From contig NZ_CP007142.1 of assembly GCF_000940805.1 (NCBI RefSeq), positions 1,216,593-1,280,592 on the forward strand: 64,000 bases of DNA. Reading direction: 5' to 3'. Within the stretch, counting starts at the first letter, position 1. Each line of letters starts with the position of its first letter. Source of the DNA: Gynuella sunshinyii YC6258 (lineage in GTDB: Bacteria > Pseudomonadota > Gammaproteobacteria > Pseudomonadales > Natronospirillaceae). Below, in pieces: positions 1-9,572 of this stretch. Below the pieces are notes generated by a model. It was not told the origin of the DNA. It ran no database searches and saw nothing but the letters and a program-made list of their open reading frames with translations. The position numbers and the translations under genes are program-made.

Positions 1-631
1 CGGTATCGATATCTCCGGCATCGCCAATAGCCGCATCCTCCAGACAATTGCCTACTGCATAAACTGTTTTGATTTCCTCACCCAGAAGGTAGCGGGCCAT
101 ATCCAGATCATGAATGCTCTGATCGAGAAACATACCACCTGAACGTTTGATATAACTGATAGGTGGCGGAAATGGGTCTCGGGAGATCATTAAAATGTGT
201 TCTATATGGCCGGCGGTGCCATTACTGAGGCGCTCTTTCAGGGTACGAAAGTCCGGGTCGTAACGTCGTTGAAATCCCATCATGCAGCGTATGCCCGATT
301 GTTCCAACGATTCAACGGTGCTGATGGTGGTTGCAAAATCGAGGCTGATCGGCTTTTCACAAAACACAGCTTTACCGGCACGGGCGGCCTGAACCAGTAA
401 ATCTGCATGAGAGTCCGTAGAGCTGGAGATCACAATGCCGTGTACATCTGCATCTGCAAATACGGTATCAACATCTGCTTCAATGGCGGCTGTTTTTTTT
501 GCCAGTTCGGTCATATGATTGGAGCGCACCGGATCAACCAGATATTTAACATTCGCTTCCGGGTTCGCCGCTGCATTCAGTGCGTGAACGGTGCCAATGC
601 GACCTGTACCAAAAATGGCGAGATTGATCAT
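1..631 (-). CDS. iolG: Gfo/Idh/MocA oxidoreductase, probable inositol 2-dehydrogenase (partial)
   Basis: NAD(P)-dependent oxidoreductase, probably oxidising myo-inositol to scyllo-inosose in the cytoplasm. The visible 210 residues start at ATG 631 and begin with the Rossmann motif IFGTGRIG (residues 5-12). They continue with the family motif CEKPIS and then a catalytic-domain stretch GGMFLDQSIHDLDMARYL, which is typical of IolG and includes the conserved His-Asp. The gene runs off the left edge, so the C-terminal third is missing. It is transcribed leftwards and no other inositol gene is visible. Family assignment is firm; inositol as the substrate rests on the IolG-like HDxDMARY stretch and could be another cyclitol or sugar. 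Confidence 0.8.
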   Translation of the reverse strand, partial: MINLAIFGTGRIGTVHALNAAANPEANVKYLVDPVRSNHMTELAKKTAAIEADVDTVFADADVHGIVISSSTDSHADLLVQAARAGKAVFCEKPISLDFATTISTVESLEQSGIRCMMGFQRRYDPDFRTLKERLSNGTAGHIEHILMISRDPFPPPISYIKRSGGMFLDQSIHDLDMARYLLGEEIKTVYAVGNCLEDAAIGDAGDIDT

Positions 632-888
632 TATGTGTTCCGGTTGTTCTTATATCCTGAAGAATAGATACTGATAATCATCTATTCCAGCCTGCTGAAA
701 GTGTCTGGTAAAACGGCTATTTAGTTATCCGACTGGTTAGTTACGGTTAACCAGGATGCCATTAATTTCAATGGTTGTCGGTAAGTCAGCAGAGCACTGG
801 TATTCAGGATAGATCACTCTGCTCAAAATTGTTGAGACAGGCGTCGGTAAATTGTAATCCATCCAATAGCTTGCAAAGGATTTCTGAC

Positions 889-1377
889 ATGATTCGTAAT
901 GTTACGCGTGAAGATGCTGAGCGTATCGCTGAGATTTATAACCACTACATACTTAACACGATTATCACCTTTGAGGAGATTTGTCTGACCTCCGGGGAGA
1001 TATGTCAGCGTATTGCTAAATTAGAAGATCTTAAATTGCCATGGATTGTTATTGAACAGGATCAGCGGGTAGTTGGATATGCATATGCCGGCGTCTTTCG
1101 GGAACGGGCAGCATATCGTTATTCGACTGAGGTAAGTGTTTATCTGGATCATCAGGTAACCGGTGGAGGTTTGGGAACTCAATTATTCGCAGAATTACTA
1201 AACCGTTTGGAGCAGACTTCCATGCATACGGTTATAGGTGGAATTGCGTTGCCGAATGCTGCGAGTGTGGCGCTACATGAAAAATTTGGCCTAAGAAAAG
1301 TTGCAGAAATTCAACAGGTCGGTTTTAAGTTTGACCGCTGGATCGATGTTGGGTACTGGCAGAAAATTATTAAATAA
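889..1377 (+). CDS. GNAT N-acetyltransferase, phosphinothricin acetyltransferase-like
   Basis: A 162-residue GNAT enzyme of the PAT/MnaT (YncA) group, which transfers acetyl from acetyl-CoA to the amino group of amino-acid-like substrates such as phosphinothricin or methionine sulfone/sulfoximine. Diagnostic features are IAEIYNHY near the N-terminus, VVGYAYAGVFRERAAYRYS in the middle (the family's 'RxAYR' region), the acetyl-CoA loop VTGGGLGTQL, and NAASVALHEKFGL in motif B. The start at 889 was chosen because AAGGA lies 8 bases upstream and family proteins begin MIR-A-T-x-x-D; an in-frame upstream extension to 775 has no support. The true substrate is unknown. Confidence 0.85.
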   Translation: MIRNVTREDAERIAEIYNHYILNTIITFEEICLTSGEICQRIAKLEDLKLPWIVIEQDQRVVGYAYAGVFRERAAYRYSTEVSVYLDHQVTGGGLGTQLFAELLNRLEQTSMHTVIGGIALPNAASVALHEKFGLRKVAEIQQVGFKFDRWIDVGYWQKIIK

Positions 1378-1502
1378 CAACGGTTTACGATACTCATTAA
1401 ACAAATGAGAACGATTGTTATTTGCTGGTTTTATGGGGTGTTTTAGCCTTTTCAATAAAAAAGGCTATACTAACCGGCTTTAACAGAAATGGGAGAGGCA
1501 GG

Positions 1503-1970
1503 ATGAAAGGTGACAGCAATATCATCAATGAACTCAATGTATTGTTGGAAGGTGAGTTGACTGCAATCGATCAGTATTTTATTCATTCCCGCATGTATGA
1601 GGATTGGGGTATCTCTAAAATTCATGAGCGTCTCAATCACGAAATGGAAGAAGAGCGTGGACATGCAGACGCACTGATCAAACGCATTCTGTTTCTGGAA
1701 GGCAAGCCGGATTTGAGTAAACGCTCACCATTGAATGTGGGTACTGATGTCATCAGTTGTCTGCAGAGTGATCTGGCGCTGGAATACAGTGTGGTTAAAT
1801 CTCTGAAGCATGTTATCGCACTGTGTGAACAGGCTGAAGACTACGTTACTCGCGATATGTTGTTGCAACAGCTACAGGATACTGAGGAAGATCATACCTA
1901 TTGGCTGGAACAGCAGTTGCGATTGATCAAACTGACTGGTCTCGAAAATTATATTCAATCACAAATGTGA
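1503..1970 (+). CDS. bfr: Bacterioferritin lacking the Met52 haem ligand
   Basis: Iron-storage ferritin of 155 residues, starting MKGD like Escherichia coli Bfr, with a purine-rich GGGAGAGGCAGG immediately upstream. Di-iron ferroxidase ligands are visible: Glu18, Glu51, His54, Glu94, then a Glu128-x-x-His131 pair. Position 52, normally the haem-coordinating Met, is Arg (EEERGHAD), and there is one extra residue before the last ligand pair (QDTEEDH). Both traits resemble the ferritin-like 'A' subunits of pseudomonads and Neisseria, which do not bind haem themselves and can co-assemble with a Met52 subunit. No second bfr or bfd is in the window. An AT-rich stretch around 1404-1422 weakly resembles a Fur site but is not convincing. 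Confidence 0.9.
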   Translation: MKGDSNIINELNVLLEGELTAIDQYFIHSRMYEDWGISKIHERLNHEMEEERGHADALIKRILFLEGKPDLSKRSPLNVGTDVISCLQSDLALEYSVVKSLKHVIALCEQAEDYVTRDMLLQQLQDTEEDHTYWLEQQLRLIKLTGLENYIQSQM

Positions 1971-2048
1971 TATCGGTTGCTTGCAAATTGTCGGTACCGG
2001 TCTTTATAGCAGAGACCGGTCAGACCCTCATTCTTATATCGTATTGTT

Positions 2049-2534
2049 ATGTCTTTGAGTATCATTTCTGCCGATTATCAAAATCCACAGCATGGTCATG
2101 ACTTAATCTATCTGCTGGATCATTATGCCCATGATCCGATGGGGGGTGGTGAGCCGTTGAGTCCGTACGTTCGCACTCATTTGATCGAACAGTTGCGGGC
2201 GGTGCCTGGCGCGTTTTCGCTACTTTGTTATCAACAACAGCAGGCTGTTGGGCTGGCTAATTGTTTTATGGGTTTTTCCACTTTTAAATGCCGTCCGCTG
2301 GTTAATATTCACGATGTGGTGGTACATGCAGATTATCGTGGACAGGGAATTTCCCAGCAATTGCTGGCAGTGGTGGAACAGATCGCACGCCAACGAAACT
2401 GCTGTAAGATAACGCTGGAAGTTCTGGAAGGGAATGACATTGCCCGGAAGGCGTATCGCCGGTTTGGTTTTGCCGGCTATGAACTTGATCCCGAAGCCGG
2501 CACGGCGCTTATGTGGCAGAAGCTGCTGAACTAA
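2049..2534 (+). CDS. GNAT family N-acetyltransferase
   Basis: A 161-residue GNAT acetyltransferase. The acetyl-CoA-binding motif A is HDVVVHADYRGQGISQQLL (R/Q-x-x-G-x-G/A signature RGQGIS). It is followed by LEVLEGNDIARKAYRRFGF, the usual motif B. Substrate is not predictable from sequence. It follows bfr on the same strand after 78 bases, so it could be read from the same transcript, but nothing functionally links them. Confidence 0.85.
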   Translation: MSLSIISADYQNPQHGHDLIYLLDHYAHDPMGGGEPLSPYVRTHLIEQLRAVPGAFSLLCYQQQQAVGLANCFMGFSTFKCRPLVNIHDVVVHADYRGQGISQQLLAVVEQIARQRNCCKITLEVLEGNDIARKAYRRFGFAGYELDPEAGTALMWQKLLN

Positions 2535-2600
2535 CCCGTTAGATCAATTCAGTGAAGCAGTGGTGTGTGGAGGTGTGGATCACACTAATGACCACTGCAC

Positions 2601-2674
2601 ATGCGAGCCCCAAAAAATCAGAATGTTTCGCGCAACATAGCCAGATTTTTCAGGGCCGTTATCAATGAGACCAG
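2601..2674. repeat. Dispersed intergenic repeat, copy A
   Basis: The segment from 2601 to about 2657 (plus a looser tail) matches the one at 39603-39674. Both share ATGCGAGCCCC(A/T)AAAAATCA at the left, TGTTTCGC(A/G)CAAC in the middle and GCCAGATTT(T/C)TC(A/G)GGGC at the right, and both are followed by a similar GA(T/G)CAGGACGAT-like tail. Copy A has a shorter middle by about 15 bases. It lies between the GNAT gene and nhaA, where no gene is present. Confidence 0.6.
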
Positions 2675-2696
2675 GTCGATCCATTGGATAACCGGG

Positions 2697-3884
2697 TTAA
2701 GAACTGGGTTTATCCTTCAAGCTGTATTTCAGTACCAGGTAGCCAGTAACACCGGACAACAAAGAACCAATGACGATTCCAAGTCGATCAATCACCTGAA
2801 TACTGCCGCCATCTTCGAACGCCAGAGACGATATAAACAGACTCATGGTAAAGCCGATTCCACACAAAATGGCAACGCCCCAGAACGAACCCCAGTGAAC
2901 CTGATCAGGCAGTTTTGCCAGTTTCAGTTTAATGGCCAACCAGCAGAAGCCCATGACTCCGATTTGTTTTCCCAAAAACAGGCCGCTGGCGATACCTGCG
3001 GGAATACCCTGTACGACCTGTTGCATAGTGAGTCCGGTGAGTTGGATACCGGAATTACAGAATGCAAAGAACGGTAAAATAAAAAATGACACAAAACTAT
3101 GCAGTTCGTGTTCAAGCTCTTTCAAAGGTGATGGCTGTGATGGATCGGGGTTTTTCAGTGGAATAAACAGCGCCAGTACAACTCCGGCCAGGGTTGCATG
3201 AACACCTGATTTAAGGGTGGCAACCCACATGATCATGCCAACGATCAGATACGGGGTTTTCGCCATAACATCGTTACTGTTGAGCAGCCACAGGAGCGCA
3301 ATGCAGACGGCGACAATCAGTAGCGAGGTCATGGAGATATGTGCACTGTAGAAGATTGCAATAATGATAATCGCGCCGACATCGTCAAAAATGGCCAGAG
3401 AGGTCAGGAACAGTTTCAGACTGGTGGGAACCCTGGTGCCAAGCAGGGATAAAATACCCAGAGAAAAGGCGATATCCGTTGCGGCCGGTATCGCCCAGCC
3501 CTGCATGGCAACCGGATCGTTAAAATTGAACGCAGTGTAAAACAAAGCCGGTACGGCCATGCCGCCAATAGCTCCAGCCAGTGGCAGAACGATTTGACCG
3601 GGGCCAGACAGTTGTCCGTCCAGTAATTCCCGTTTTAATTCAAGGCCCACATGTAAGAAGAAAATAGCCATCAGGCCGTCATTAACCCACAACAGTAAAG
3701 GCTTGGCGACTTCCAATGCACCTATCTGCAATACGACCGGTGTATCGATCAGCAGGTCGTAGTATGCCGTGATTGGAGAATTGGCGAGCAGCATTGCCAG
3801 GATTGCAGAACCGACCAGAAGTAAGCCTCCGGCTGATTCCAAGGCGAAAAAACGTTCAGCCAGAGAAACTGTCTTTTTGAACAT
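2697..3884 (-). CDS. nhaA: Na+/H+ antiporter NhaA
   Basis: Inner-membrane antiporter exchanging Na+ (or Li+) for H+, important for pH and salt homeostasis. About 395 residues and twelve hydrophobic segments match the family size. Hallmarks are PAATDIAFSLG, the ion-binding SLAIFDDVGAIIIIAIFY with the essential Asp pair (equivalent to E. coli D163/D164), and CGIGFTMSLFI near the C-terminus. The start at 3884 (MFKKTVSLAERFF) fits the family; an in-frame ATG at 3932 would add 16 unusual residues. The gene stands alone, convergent with the upstream GNAT and divergent from the LacI regulator. Confidence 0.96.
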   Translation of the reverse strand: MFKKTVSLAERFFALESAGGLLLVGSAILAMLLANSPITAYYDLLIDTPVVLQIGALEVAKPLLLWVNDGLMAIFFLHVGLELKRELLDGQLSGPGQIVLPLAGAIGGMAVPALFYTAFNFNDPVAMQGWAIPAATDIAFSLGILSLLGTRVPTSLKLFLTSLAIFDDVGAIIIIAIFYSAHISMTSLLIVAVCIALLWLLNSNDVMAKTPYLIVGMIMWVATLKSGVHATLAGVVLALFIPLKNPDPSQPSPLKELEHELHSFVSFFILPFFAFCNSGIQLTGLTMQQVVQGIPAGIASGLFLGKQIGVMGFCWLAIKLKLAKLPDQVHWGSFWGVAILCGIGFTMSLFISSLAFEDGGSIQVIDRLGIVIGSLLSGVTGYLVLKYSLKDKPSS

Positions 3885-3936
3885 GTACCAGGACCTTTTC
3901 GATAGAGTGCGAACCCATGTTATTGGTGTCAATTAA

Positions 3937-5100
<1,164 letters not shown>

Positions 5101-5144
5101 TGCGTCGTCATAGAATAGTTCGGGGTAAATTTATGTTTTGACAT

Positions 5145-5159
5145 AGTAAAAATTTACCA
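5145..5159. promoter_or_regulatory. Putative LacI-family operator upstream of second regulator
   Basis: GTAAAAATTTAC at 5146-5157 is identical to the site at 3994-4005. About 32 bases around it (5145-5176) match 3993-4024 with a single C/G difference, so the promoter region was copied with the gene. Confidence 0.6.
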
Positions 5160-5212
5160 GGTCTGGTTAAATAATTTGCCCCCTCCAAAGCAATGGTTTT
5201 GCTGTATATTTT

Positions 5213-6226
5213 ATGGCCACTATCAAAGATATCGCCCTGGCAGCGAAGGTTTCTCCGGCAACGGTTTCCAGAGTACTGAATTACGATAGTACCTTGTCGA
5301 TTTCGCAGGCGAAAAAAAAGAAAATTTTCGAAATCGCAGAAAGTCTGGAATACACCCCGCCGCGCCAGCGTGCCCGCCAGAGTCGTCATCAGCCCCAGTT
5401 GAATATGGCGCTGATACACTTTTTATCACCTGCTCAGGAGCTGGAAGACCCCTATTACATTGGAGTGCGTCTGGGAATTGAGAATCGTTGTCAGCAGTTG
5501 GGCATCCGCCTGAATAAGATATATCGTGACTTGCCCGCCGATGAGGATGTGCTTAAGCAAATGGATGGTCTGATCGCGATTGGCCGATATTCAACCCCAG
5601 ACTCCAAGTGGATGTTGAGCATGTGCCAGAATCTGGTATTTGTAGATTCGTCGCCGATTGAGGAAACTTTTGACAGCGTGGTGATTGATCCTGATCGGAC
5701 GGTTCGGATGATACTCGAACAGCTCTGGGGGCTGGGGTACCGCAACATCGCCTATATCGGCGGTTATGAGATCATTGCAGAGTTTGATACCCCTTTAGGT
5801 GAAAAGCGGCGCAAGGCGTTTATCGAATTCATGTCTGAGCACGATATATATCGACCAGAACACATTTTTACAGAAGGCTTCACGCCGTTGGAAGGTTATT
5901 CCCAGGCCAAAAAATTACTGGATCTGGAGAAACTGCCGCAGGCAGTGTTAACCGGGAACGACAGCCTTGCCATTGGCGCTATGAGAGCGTTTCACGAAGC
6001 CGGTATCAGTATTCCCGCAGATATTGCTGTCATTGGTATCAATGACATCCCCACAGCACAGCATATGCACCCCACACTCACCACCGCCAAGGTTTACACG
6101 GAGATGATGGGGGAAACAGCGGTTGATCTGGTTATTGAGCGGTTGAACGGCCGCACCATTCCTAAGAAAGTCGTGTTGCCAACCCATCTGGTATGGCGTC
6201 AAAGTTGCCCTAATAAGCCTGTCTGA
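5213..6226 (+). CDS. LacI-family transcriptional regulator (second of tandem pair)
   Basis: A 337-residue LacI/GalR-type repressor with N-terminal helix-turn-helix [20 protein letters not shown], a hinge near residues 45-65 and a sugar-binding effector domain. It shares long blocks with the preceding regulator ([24 protein letters not shown]-x-HP-LTT, MMGE-AVDL), indicating a tandem duplication followed by divergence, mostly in the middle of the effector domain. It is the regulator closest to the transporter operon, and the matching palindromes upstream of that operon suggest one or both regulators bind there. The two may recognise the same operator but different ligands. Confidence 0.93.
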   Translation: MATIKDIALAAKVSPATVSRVLNYDSTLSISQAKKKKIFEIAESLEYTPPRQRARQSRHQPQLNMALIHFLSPAQELEDPYYIGVRLGIENRCQQLGIRLNKIYRDLPADEDVLKQMDGLIAIGRYSTPDSKWMLSMCQNLVFVDSSPIEETFDSVVIDPDRTVRMILEQLWGLGYRNIAYIGGYEIIAEFDTPLGEKRRKAFIEFMSEHDIYRPEHIFTEGFTPLEGYSQAKKLLDLEKLPQAVLTGNDSLAIGAMRAFHEAGISIPADIAVIGINDIPTAQHMHPTLTTAKVYTEMMGETAVDLVIERLNGRTIPKKVVLPTHLVWRQSCPNKPV

Positions 6227-6267
6227 CCGGGCTGATGACGGACATAGTGTTGAAGGGCAAAATTTTG

Positions 6268-6302
6268 TAGTAAATATTTACTGATATCTGGTAAATTTTT
6301 AT
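6268..6302. promoter_or_regulatory. Operator region of the sugar transport operon
   Basis: GTAAATATTTAC at 6270-6281 is a perfect 12-base palindrome of the same GTAAA-N2-TTTAC form as the sites before both lacI genes. A half-matching GGTAAATTTTTA follows at 6290-6301. The pair lies about 110-140 bases before the binding-protein gene, a suitable place for repression by the upstream regulators. Confidence 0.6.
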
Positions 6303-6408
6303 TGAGTGACCAGCTAATTTGGTCGATACTTACAAGGGCCTGTTATCAGGCCCTTTGGTCCGAGTGATCGGACGGTGGGACTTAACAACAAATAAAAGAG
6401 AAGCCGCC

Positions 6409-7665
6409 ATGCGTATTCCAACTAAATTGATTGCTAAACTTGTTCTATGTTTTATGCCAGCCATTGCCTGGGCAGCCGGTAAAGAAATCACAGTATGGGC
6501 ATGGGATCCCAATTTTAATATTGCCATCATGAAAGAAGCAGCAGAGCGTTATAAAGCTGATCATCCTGATGTGAAATTTAAAATTGTCGATTTCGCTAAA
6601 GCTGATGTAGAGCAGAAGCTGCTCACCAACCTGGCCTCAGGAGTCACCAAAGCATTGCCGGATATCGTTTTGATTGAGGATTACAATGCGCAGAAATATC
6701 TGCAATCGTTCCCCGGATCATTTGCCGATCTGACCAAAGAGATCGATTATAAAAATTTCGCCCCTTATAAAGTGTCGTTGATGACCGTCAACAAAAAAGT
6801 CTATGGCATACCGTTTGATACCGGTGTGACAGGACTGTTCTATCGTCGTGACATCCTGGAAAAAGCCGGCTATTCCGAGGACGACCTGAAAGATCTTACC
6901 TGGGATCGTTTTATTGAAATTGGTAAAGCGGTTAAAGAGAAAACCGGTACCTATATGATGAGCCTTGATCCCAATGATTCCGGTATCCTGCGTATCATGA
7001 TGCATTCTGCAAATTCCTGGTTCTTTGATGACAAAGGTCATCCTGCCCTGGACAGCAATCCGGTTCTGGCCGAGTCTATGAGTACCGTTCAGAAGCTGTT
7101 TGCCAGTGGTATCGTTCGTCCAAGTAACAGTTGGGCCGACTGGGTATCCACCTTCAATCAGGGCGAAGTCGCTACCGTGACAACCGGTGTGTGGATTATC
7201 GGTTCGGTAAAATCAGTTGCTGATCAAAGTGGTAAATGGGGCGTGGCTCCTATTCCCAAACTGAACATCGCCGGTGCCACTCATGCTTCCAACCTCGGTG
7301 GTTCAAGCTGGTATGTCATGAACAGTTCCAAGGCCAAAAAAGAAGCGATTGATTTCCTGAAAACTGTTTATGCCGGTGATACTGATTTCTATCAGGATAT
7401 TCTGGTACAACATGGTGCTGTTGGTACTTACCTGCCTTCACAAACCGGTCCGGCTTATTCAACCAAAGATCCTTTCTTCGGTGGTCAGGCTGAATTCCTT
7501 TCTTTCAGTGAATGGCTGAAAAATGTTCCCGCTCTTAATTTCGGTCTGTATACCTATGAAGTAGGGGATGCACTGGTTGCTCAGGTTCCCGGTTTGTTAC
7601 AGGGCGGCAGTGTTGAACAGGCTTTGAAAAATGCCCAGCGGCAGGCGGCCTCTCTGGTTCAATAA
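6409..7665 (+). CDS. Sugar ABC transporter substrate-binding protein
   Basis: Periplasmic family-1 extracellular solute-binding protein of 418 residues. It opens with a signal peptide (MRIPTKLIAKL..., cleavage expected after AIAWA around residue 22). The mature part begins KEITVWAWDPNFNIAIM and contains the family stretch PDIVLIEDYNAQKY, with aromatic residues in the hinge (SWADWVSTFNQGEVA and TTGVWIIGS). The start at 6409 follows a purine-rich AAAAGAGAAG. It is the first gene of an operon with two permeases and a GH2 enzyme, so the ligand is most likely a beta-galactoside or related oligosaccharide; that specificity is inferred from context. Confidence 0.92.
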   Translation: MRIPTKLIAKLVLCFMPAIAWAAGKEITVWAWDPNFNIAIMKEAAERYKADHPDVKFKIVDFAKADVEQKLLTNLASGVTKALPDIVLIEDYNAQKYLQSFPGSFADLTKEIDYKNFAPYKVSLMTVNKKVYGIPFDTGVTGLFYRRDILEKAGYSEDDLKDLTWDRFIEIGKAVKEKTGTYMMSLDPNDSGILRIMMHSANSWFFDDKGHPALDSNPVLAESMSTVQKLFASGIVRPSNSWADWVSTFNQGEVATVTTGVWIIGSVKSVADQSGKWGVAPIPKLNIAGATHASNLGGSSWYVMNSSKAKKEAIDFLKTVYAGDTDFYQDILVQHGAVGTYLPSQTGPAYSTKDPFFGGQAEFLSFSEWLKNVPALNFGLYTYEVGDALVAQVPGLLQGGSVEQALKNAQRQAASLVQ

Positions 7666-7812
7666 CGAATGGAACCTGCAATCTTCGGGGTGTTGGTTCT
7701 GAGATAAACGGTATTGTCGAAGCTGGTCCCAAAGTTTCTGTTACAGGAATTTTGGGTCAGCTAGCGTTGCCTGGATTTATCGCAGTCTCCAACCCTTAAT
7801 CTACCTAATCAT

Positions 7813-7831
7813 GGTTCGTCATCGACGAACC
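7813..7831 (+). other. Intercistronic hairpin between binding-protein and permease genes
   Basis: GGTTCGTC-ATC-GACGAACC forms a perfect 8-bp stem with a 3-base loop. No T-run follows, so it looks like an mRNA-stabilising or attenuating hairpin. Such structures commonly let a binding protein be made in excess over its permeases. Confidence 0.5.
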
Positions 7832-7859
7832 CTCCAGTTGTATTAGAGGTATGGTGTCT

Positions 7860-8750
7860 ATGGCACGGCAGCAAACCACGCCTATGAATCGTTTTATGAA
7901 CGTCAATGGCTGGGCATTTGTATCTGTTTCGCTTGTTCTAATTGCGCTTTTCAGCATTTATCCTGTAATCAAATCCCTGTGGCTGTCCACTCAGGTGGGA
8001 ATGGGTGTGGTCACACATTTTGGCGGTTTCAGTAACATTGTTCGACTGGCCAATGATCCGCTGTTTCTGACCGCGTTAAAAAATACATTTATTTTCCTGA
8101 TCGTTCAGGTGCCAATTATGATTATGCTGGCCCTGGTTCTTGCAAATGCGTTGAATAATCCCAACCTGAAATTTCGGGGCATCTTGCGGACGGCTATTTT
8201 CCTGCCTTGTGTGACATCGCTGGTAGCCTATTCGGTATTGTTCAAAAGCATGTTCAGCTACAACGGTCTGATCAATTCCTTTTTATTAGCCATACACGTC
8301 ATTTCCGATCCTATTCCCTGGCTGACTGATCCCTTCTGGGCCAAAGTCACCATTATTATTGCCATTACCTGGCGCTGGACCGGTTACAACATGATTTTTT
8401 ATCTGGCAGCATTACAGAATATCGATCGTTCTATTTATGAAGCTGCTGATCTTGAAGGCGCATCCGCCCGTCATAAGTTTTTCAAAATCACGATACCGAT
8501 GCTCAAACCGGTTATCCTGTTTACCACTATTACCTCAACCATTGGCACTCTGCAGTTGTTCGATGAGGTTATGAATATCACCGTCGGTGGACCTGCCAAC
8601 GCAACCATTACGCTATCGATGTATATCTATAACCTGTCTTTTAAATTTGTGCCTAATTTCGGTTATGCCGCCACCGTGTCTTATGTGATTGTTTTGATTG
8701 TGGCGTTGTTGTCTGTCCTTCAGTTTAAGGTGGTCGGGAGAGAGAAATGA
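7860..8750 (+). CDS. Sugar ABC transporter permease (MalF/UgpA type)
   Basis: Integral membrane permease of 296 residues with six hydrophobic segments. The cytoplasmic EAA loop that contacts the ATPase is visible as EAADLEGASARHKFFKITIP, about two thirds along. The start at 7860 (MARQQ) is preceded by AGAGG at 7845-7849 with good spacing; an ATG at 7851 would be too close to it. Its stop overlaps the start of the next permease by four bases (ATGA), indicating translational coupling. Together they form the membrane pore of a carbohydrate importer. Confidence 0.92.
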   Translation: MARQQTTPMNRFMNVNGWAFVSVSLVLIALFSIYPVIKSLWLSTQVGMGVVTHFGGFSNIVRLANDPLFLTALKNTFIFLIVQVPIMIMLALVLANALNNPNLKFRGILRTAIFLPCVTSLVAYSVLFKSMFSYNGLINSFLLAIHVISDPIPWLTDPFWAKVTIIIAITWRWTGYNMIFYLAALQNIDRSIYEAADLEGASARHKFFKITIPMLKPVILFTTITSTIGTLQLFDEVMNITVGGPANATITLSMYIYNLSFKFVPNFGYAATVSYVIVLIVALLSVLQFKVVGREK

Positions 8751-9565
8751 TTTCAAGAACCCAGCGCGATCTGATACCGACTTATATCTTTCTGGTGATC
8801 ATTGCATTTTTGTCCATTTTTCCGTTTTTTTGGATGATCGTCAGTATCACCAATACCAACTCGGATATTTTTTCCGGGTCCATGTCGTTTGGCAGTAATC
8901 TGATTAATAACTTTAATAGCTTTAATGAACAGGTGGATCTGGTTCGGGTACTGTGGAATACCACCAAAGTAGCTGTCATGGGGACATTTTTGACACTGTT
9001 GATAGCCTCTCTCGCCGGTTATGGTTTTGAGATGTTTAAGTCGAGAGTCCGTGAGCGGGTTTATCAGATTATTCTGCTGACCATGATGATTCCGTTTGCT
9101 GCATTGATGATTCCCTTGTTTACCCTGTTTGCCAAAAGCGGTCTGCTGGATACTCATATTGCCGTGGTACTGCCTACGGTTGCCTGGGTATATATCATTT
9201 TTTATTTTCGTCAGAGTTCCAAGGCTTTTCCAGCAGAGCTTCGCGAAGCTGCCCGGGTGGATGGCATGAATGAATGGCAGATCTTTTTCTTTATCTATGT
9301 GCCAATTATGCGTTCAACTTATGCGGCGGCGTTCATAATTGTGTTTATGGCCAACTGGAATAATTTCCTCTGGCCATTGATTGTCTTGCAGTCAGATGAA
9401 ATGAAAACCATAACGCTGGTTATTTCATCACTTTCTTCAGCGTATACCCCTGATTATGGAGCTGTAATGGTTGGTACAGTGCTGGCCACCATTCCCACAT
9501 TGGTTGTGTTTTTTGCCATGCAACGGCAGTTTGTGCAAGGCATGCTTGGTTCAATTAAGCAGTAG
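8747..9565 (+). CDS. Sugar ABC transporter permease (MalG/UgpE type)
   Basis: Second permease of the carbohydrate importer, 272 residues and six hydrophobic segments. The EAA loop reads ELREAARVDGMNEWQIFFFI. It overlaps the preceding permease by four bases and is followed 7 bases later by the GH2 gene. No ATP-binding subunit (MalK/MsmX/UgpC type) is present in the operon or elsewhere in the window, so the importer must use an ATPase encoded elsewhere. Confidence 0.93.
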   Translation: MISRTQRDLIPTYIFLVIIAFLSIFPFFWMIVSITNTNSDIFSGSMSFGSNLINNFNSFNEQVDLVRVLWNTTKVAVMGTFLTLLIASLAGYGFEMFKSRVRERVYQIILLTMMIPFAALMIPLFTLFAKSGLLDTHIAVVLPTVAWVYIIFYFRQSSKAFPAELREAARVDGMNEWQIFFFIYVPIMRSTYAAAFIIVFMANWNNFLWPLIVLQSDEMKTITLVISSLSSAYTPDYGAVMVGTVLATIPTLVVFFAMQRQFVQGMLGSIKQ

Positions 9566-9572
9566 GTACATT

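Noticed and set aside
1404-1422. Fur box before bacterioferritin
   Set aside because: Only a partial match to the 19-base consensus; too weak to annotate.
2601-3077. 158-codon plus-strand frame over the nhaA 3' end
   Set aside because: Antisense shadow; nhaA is clearly the real gene.
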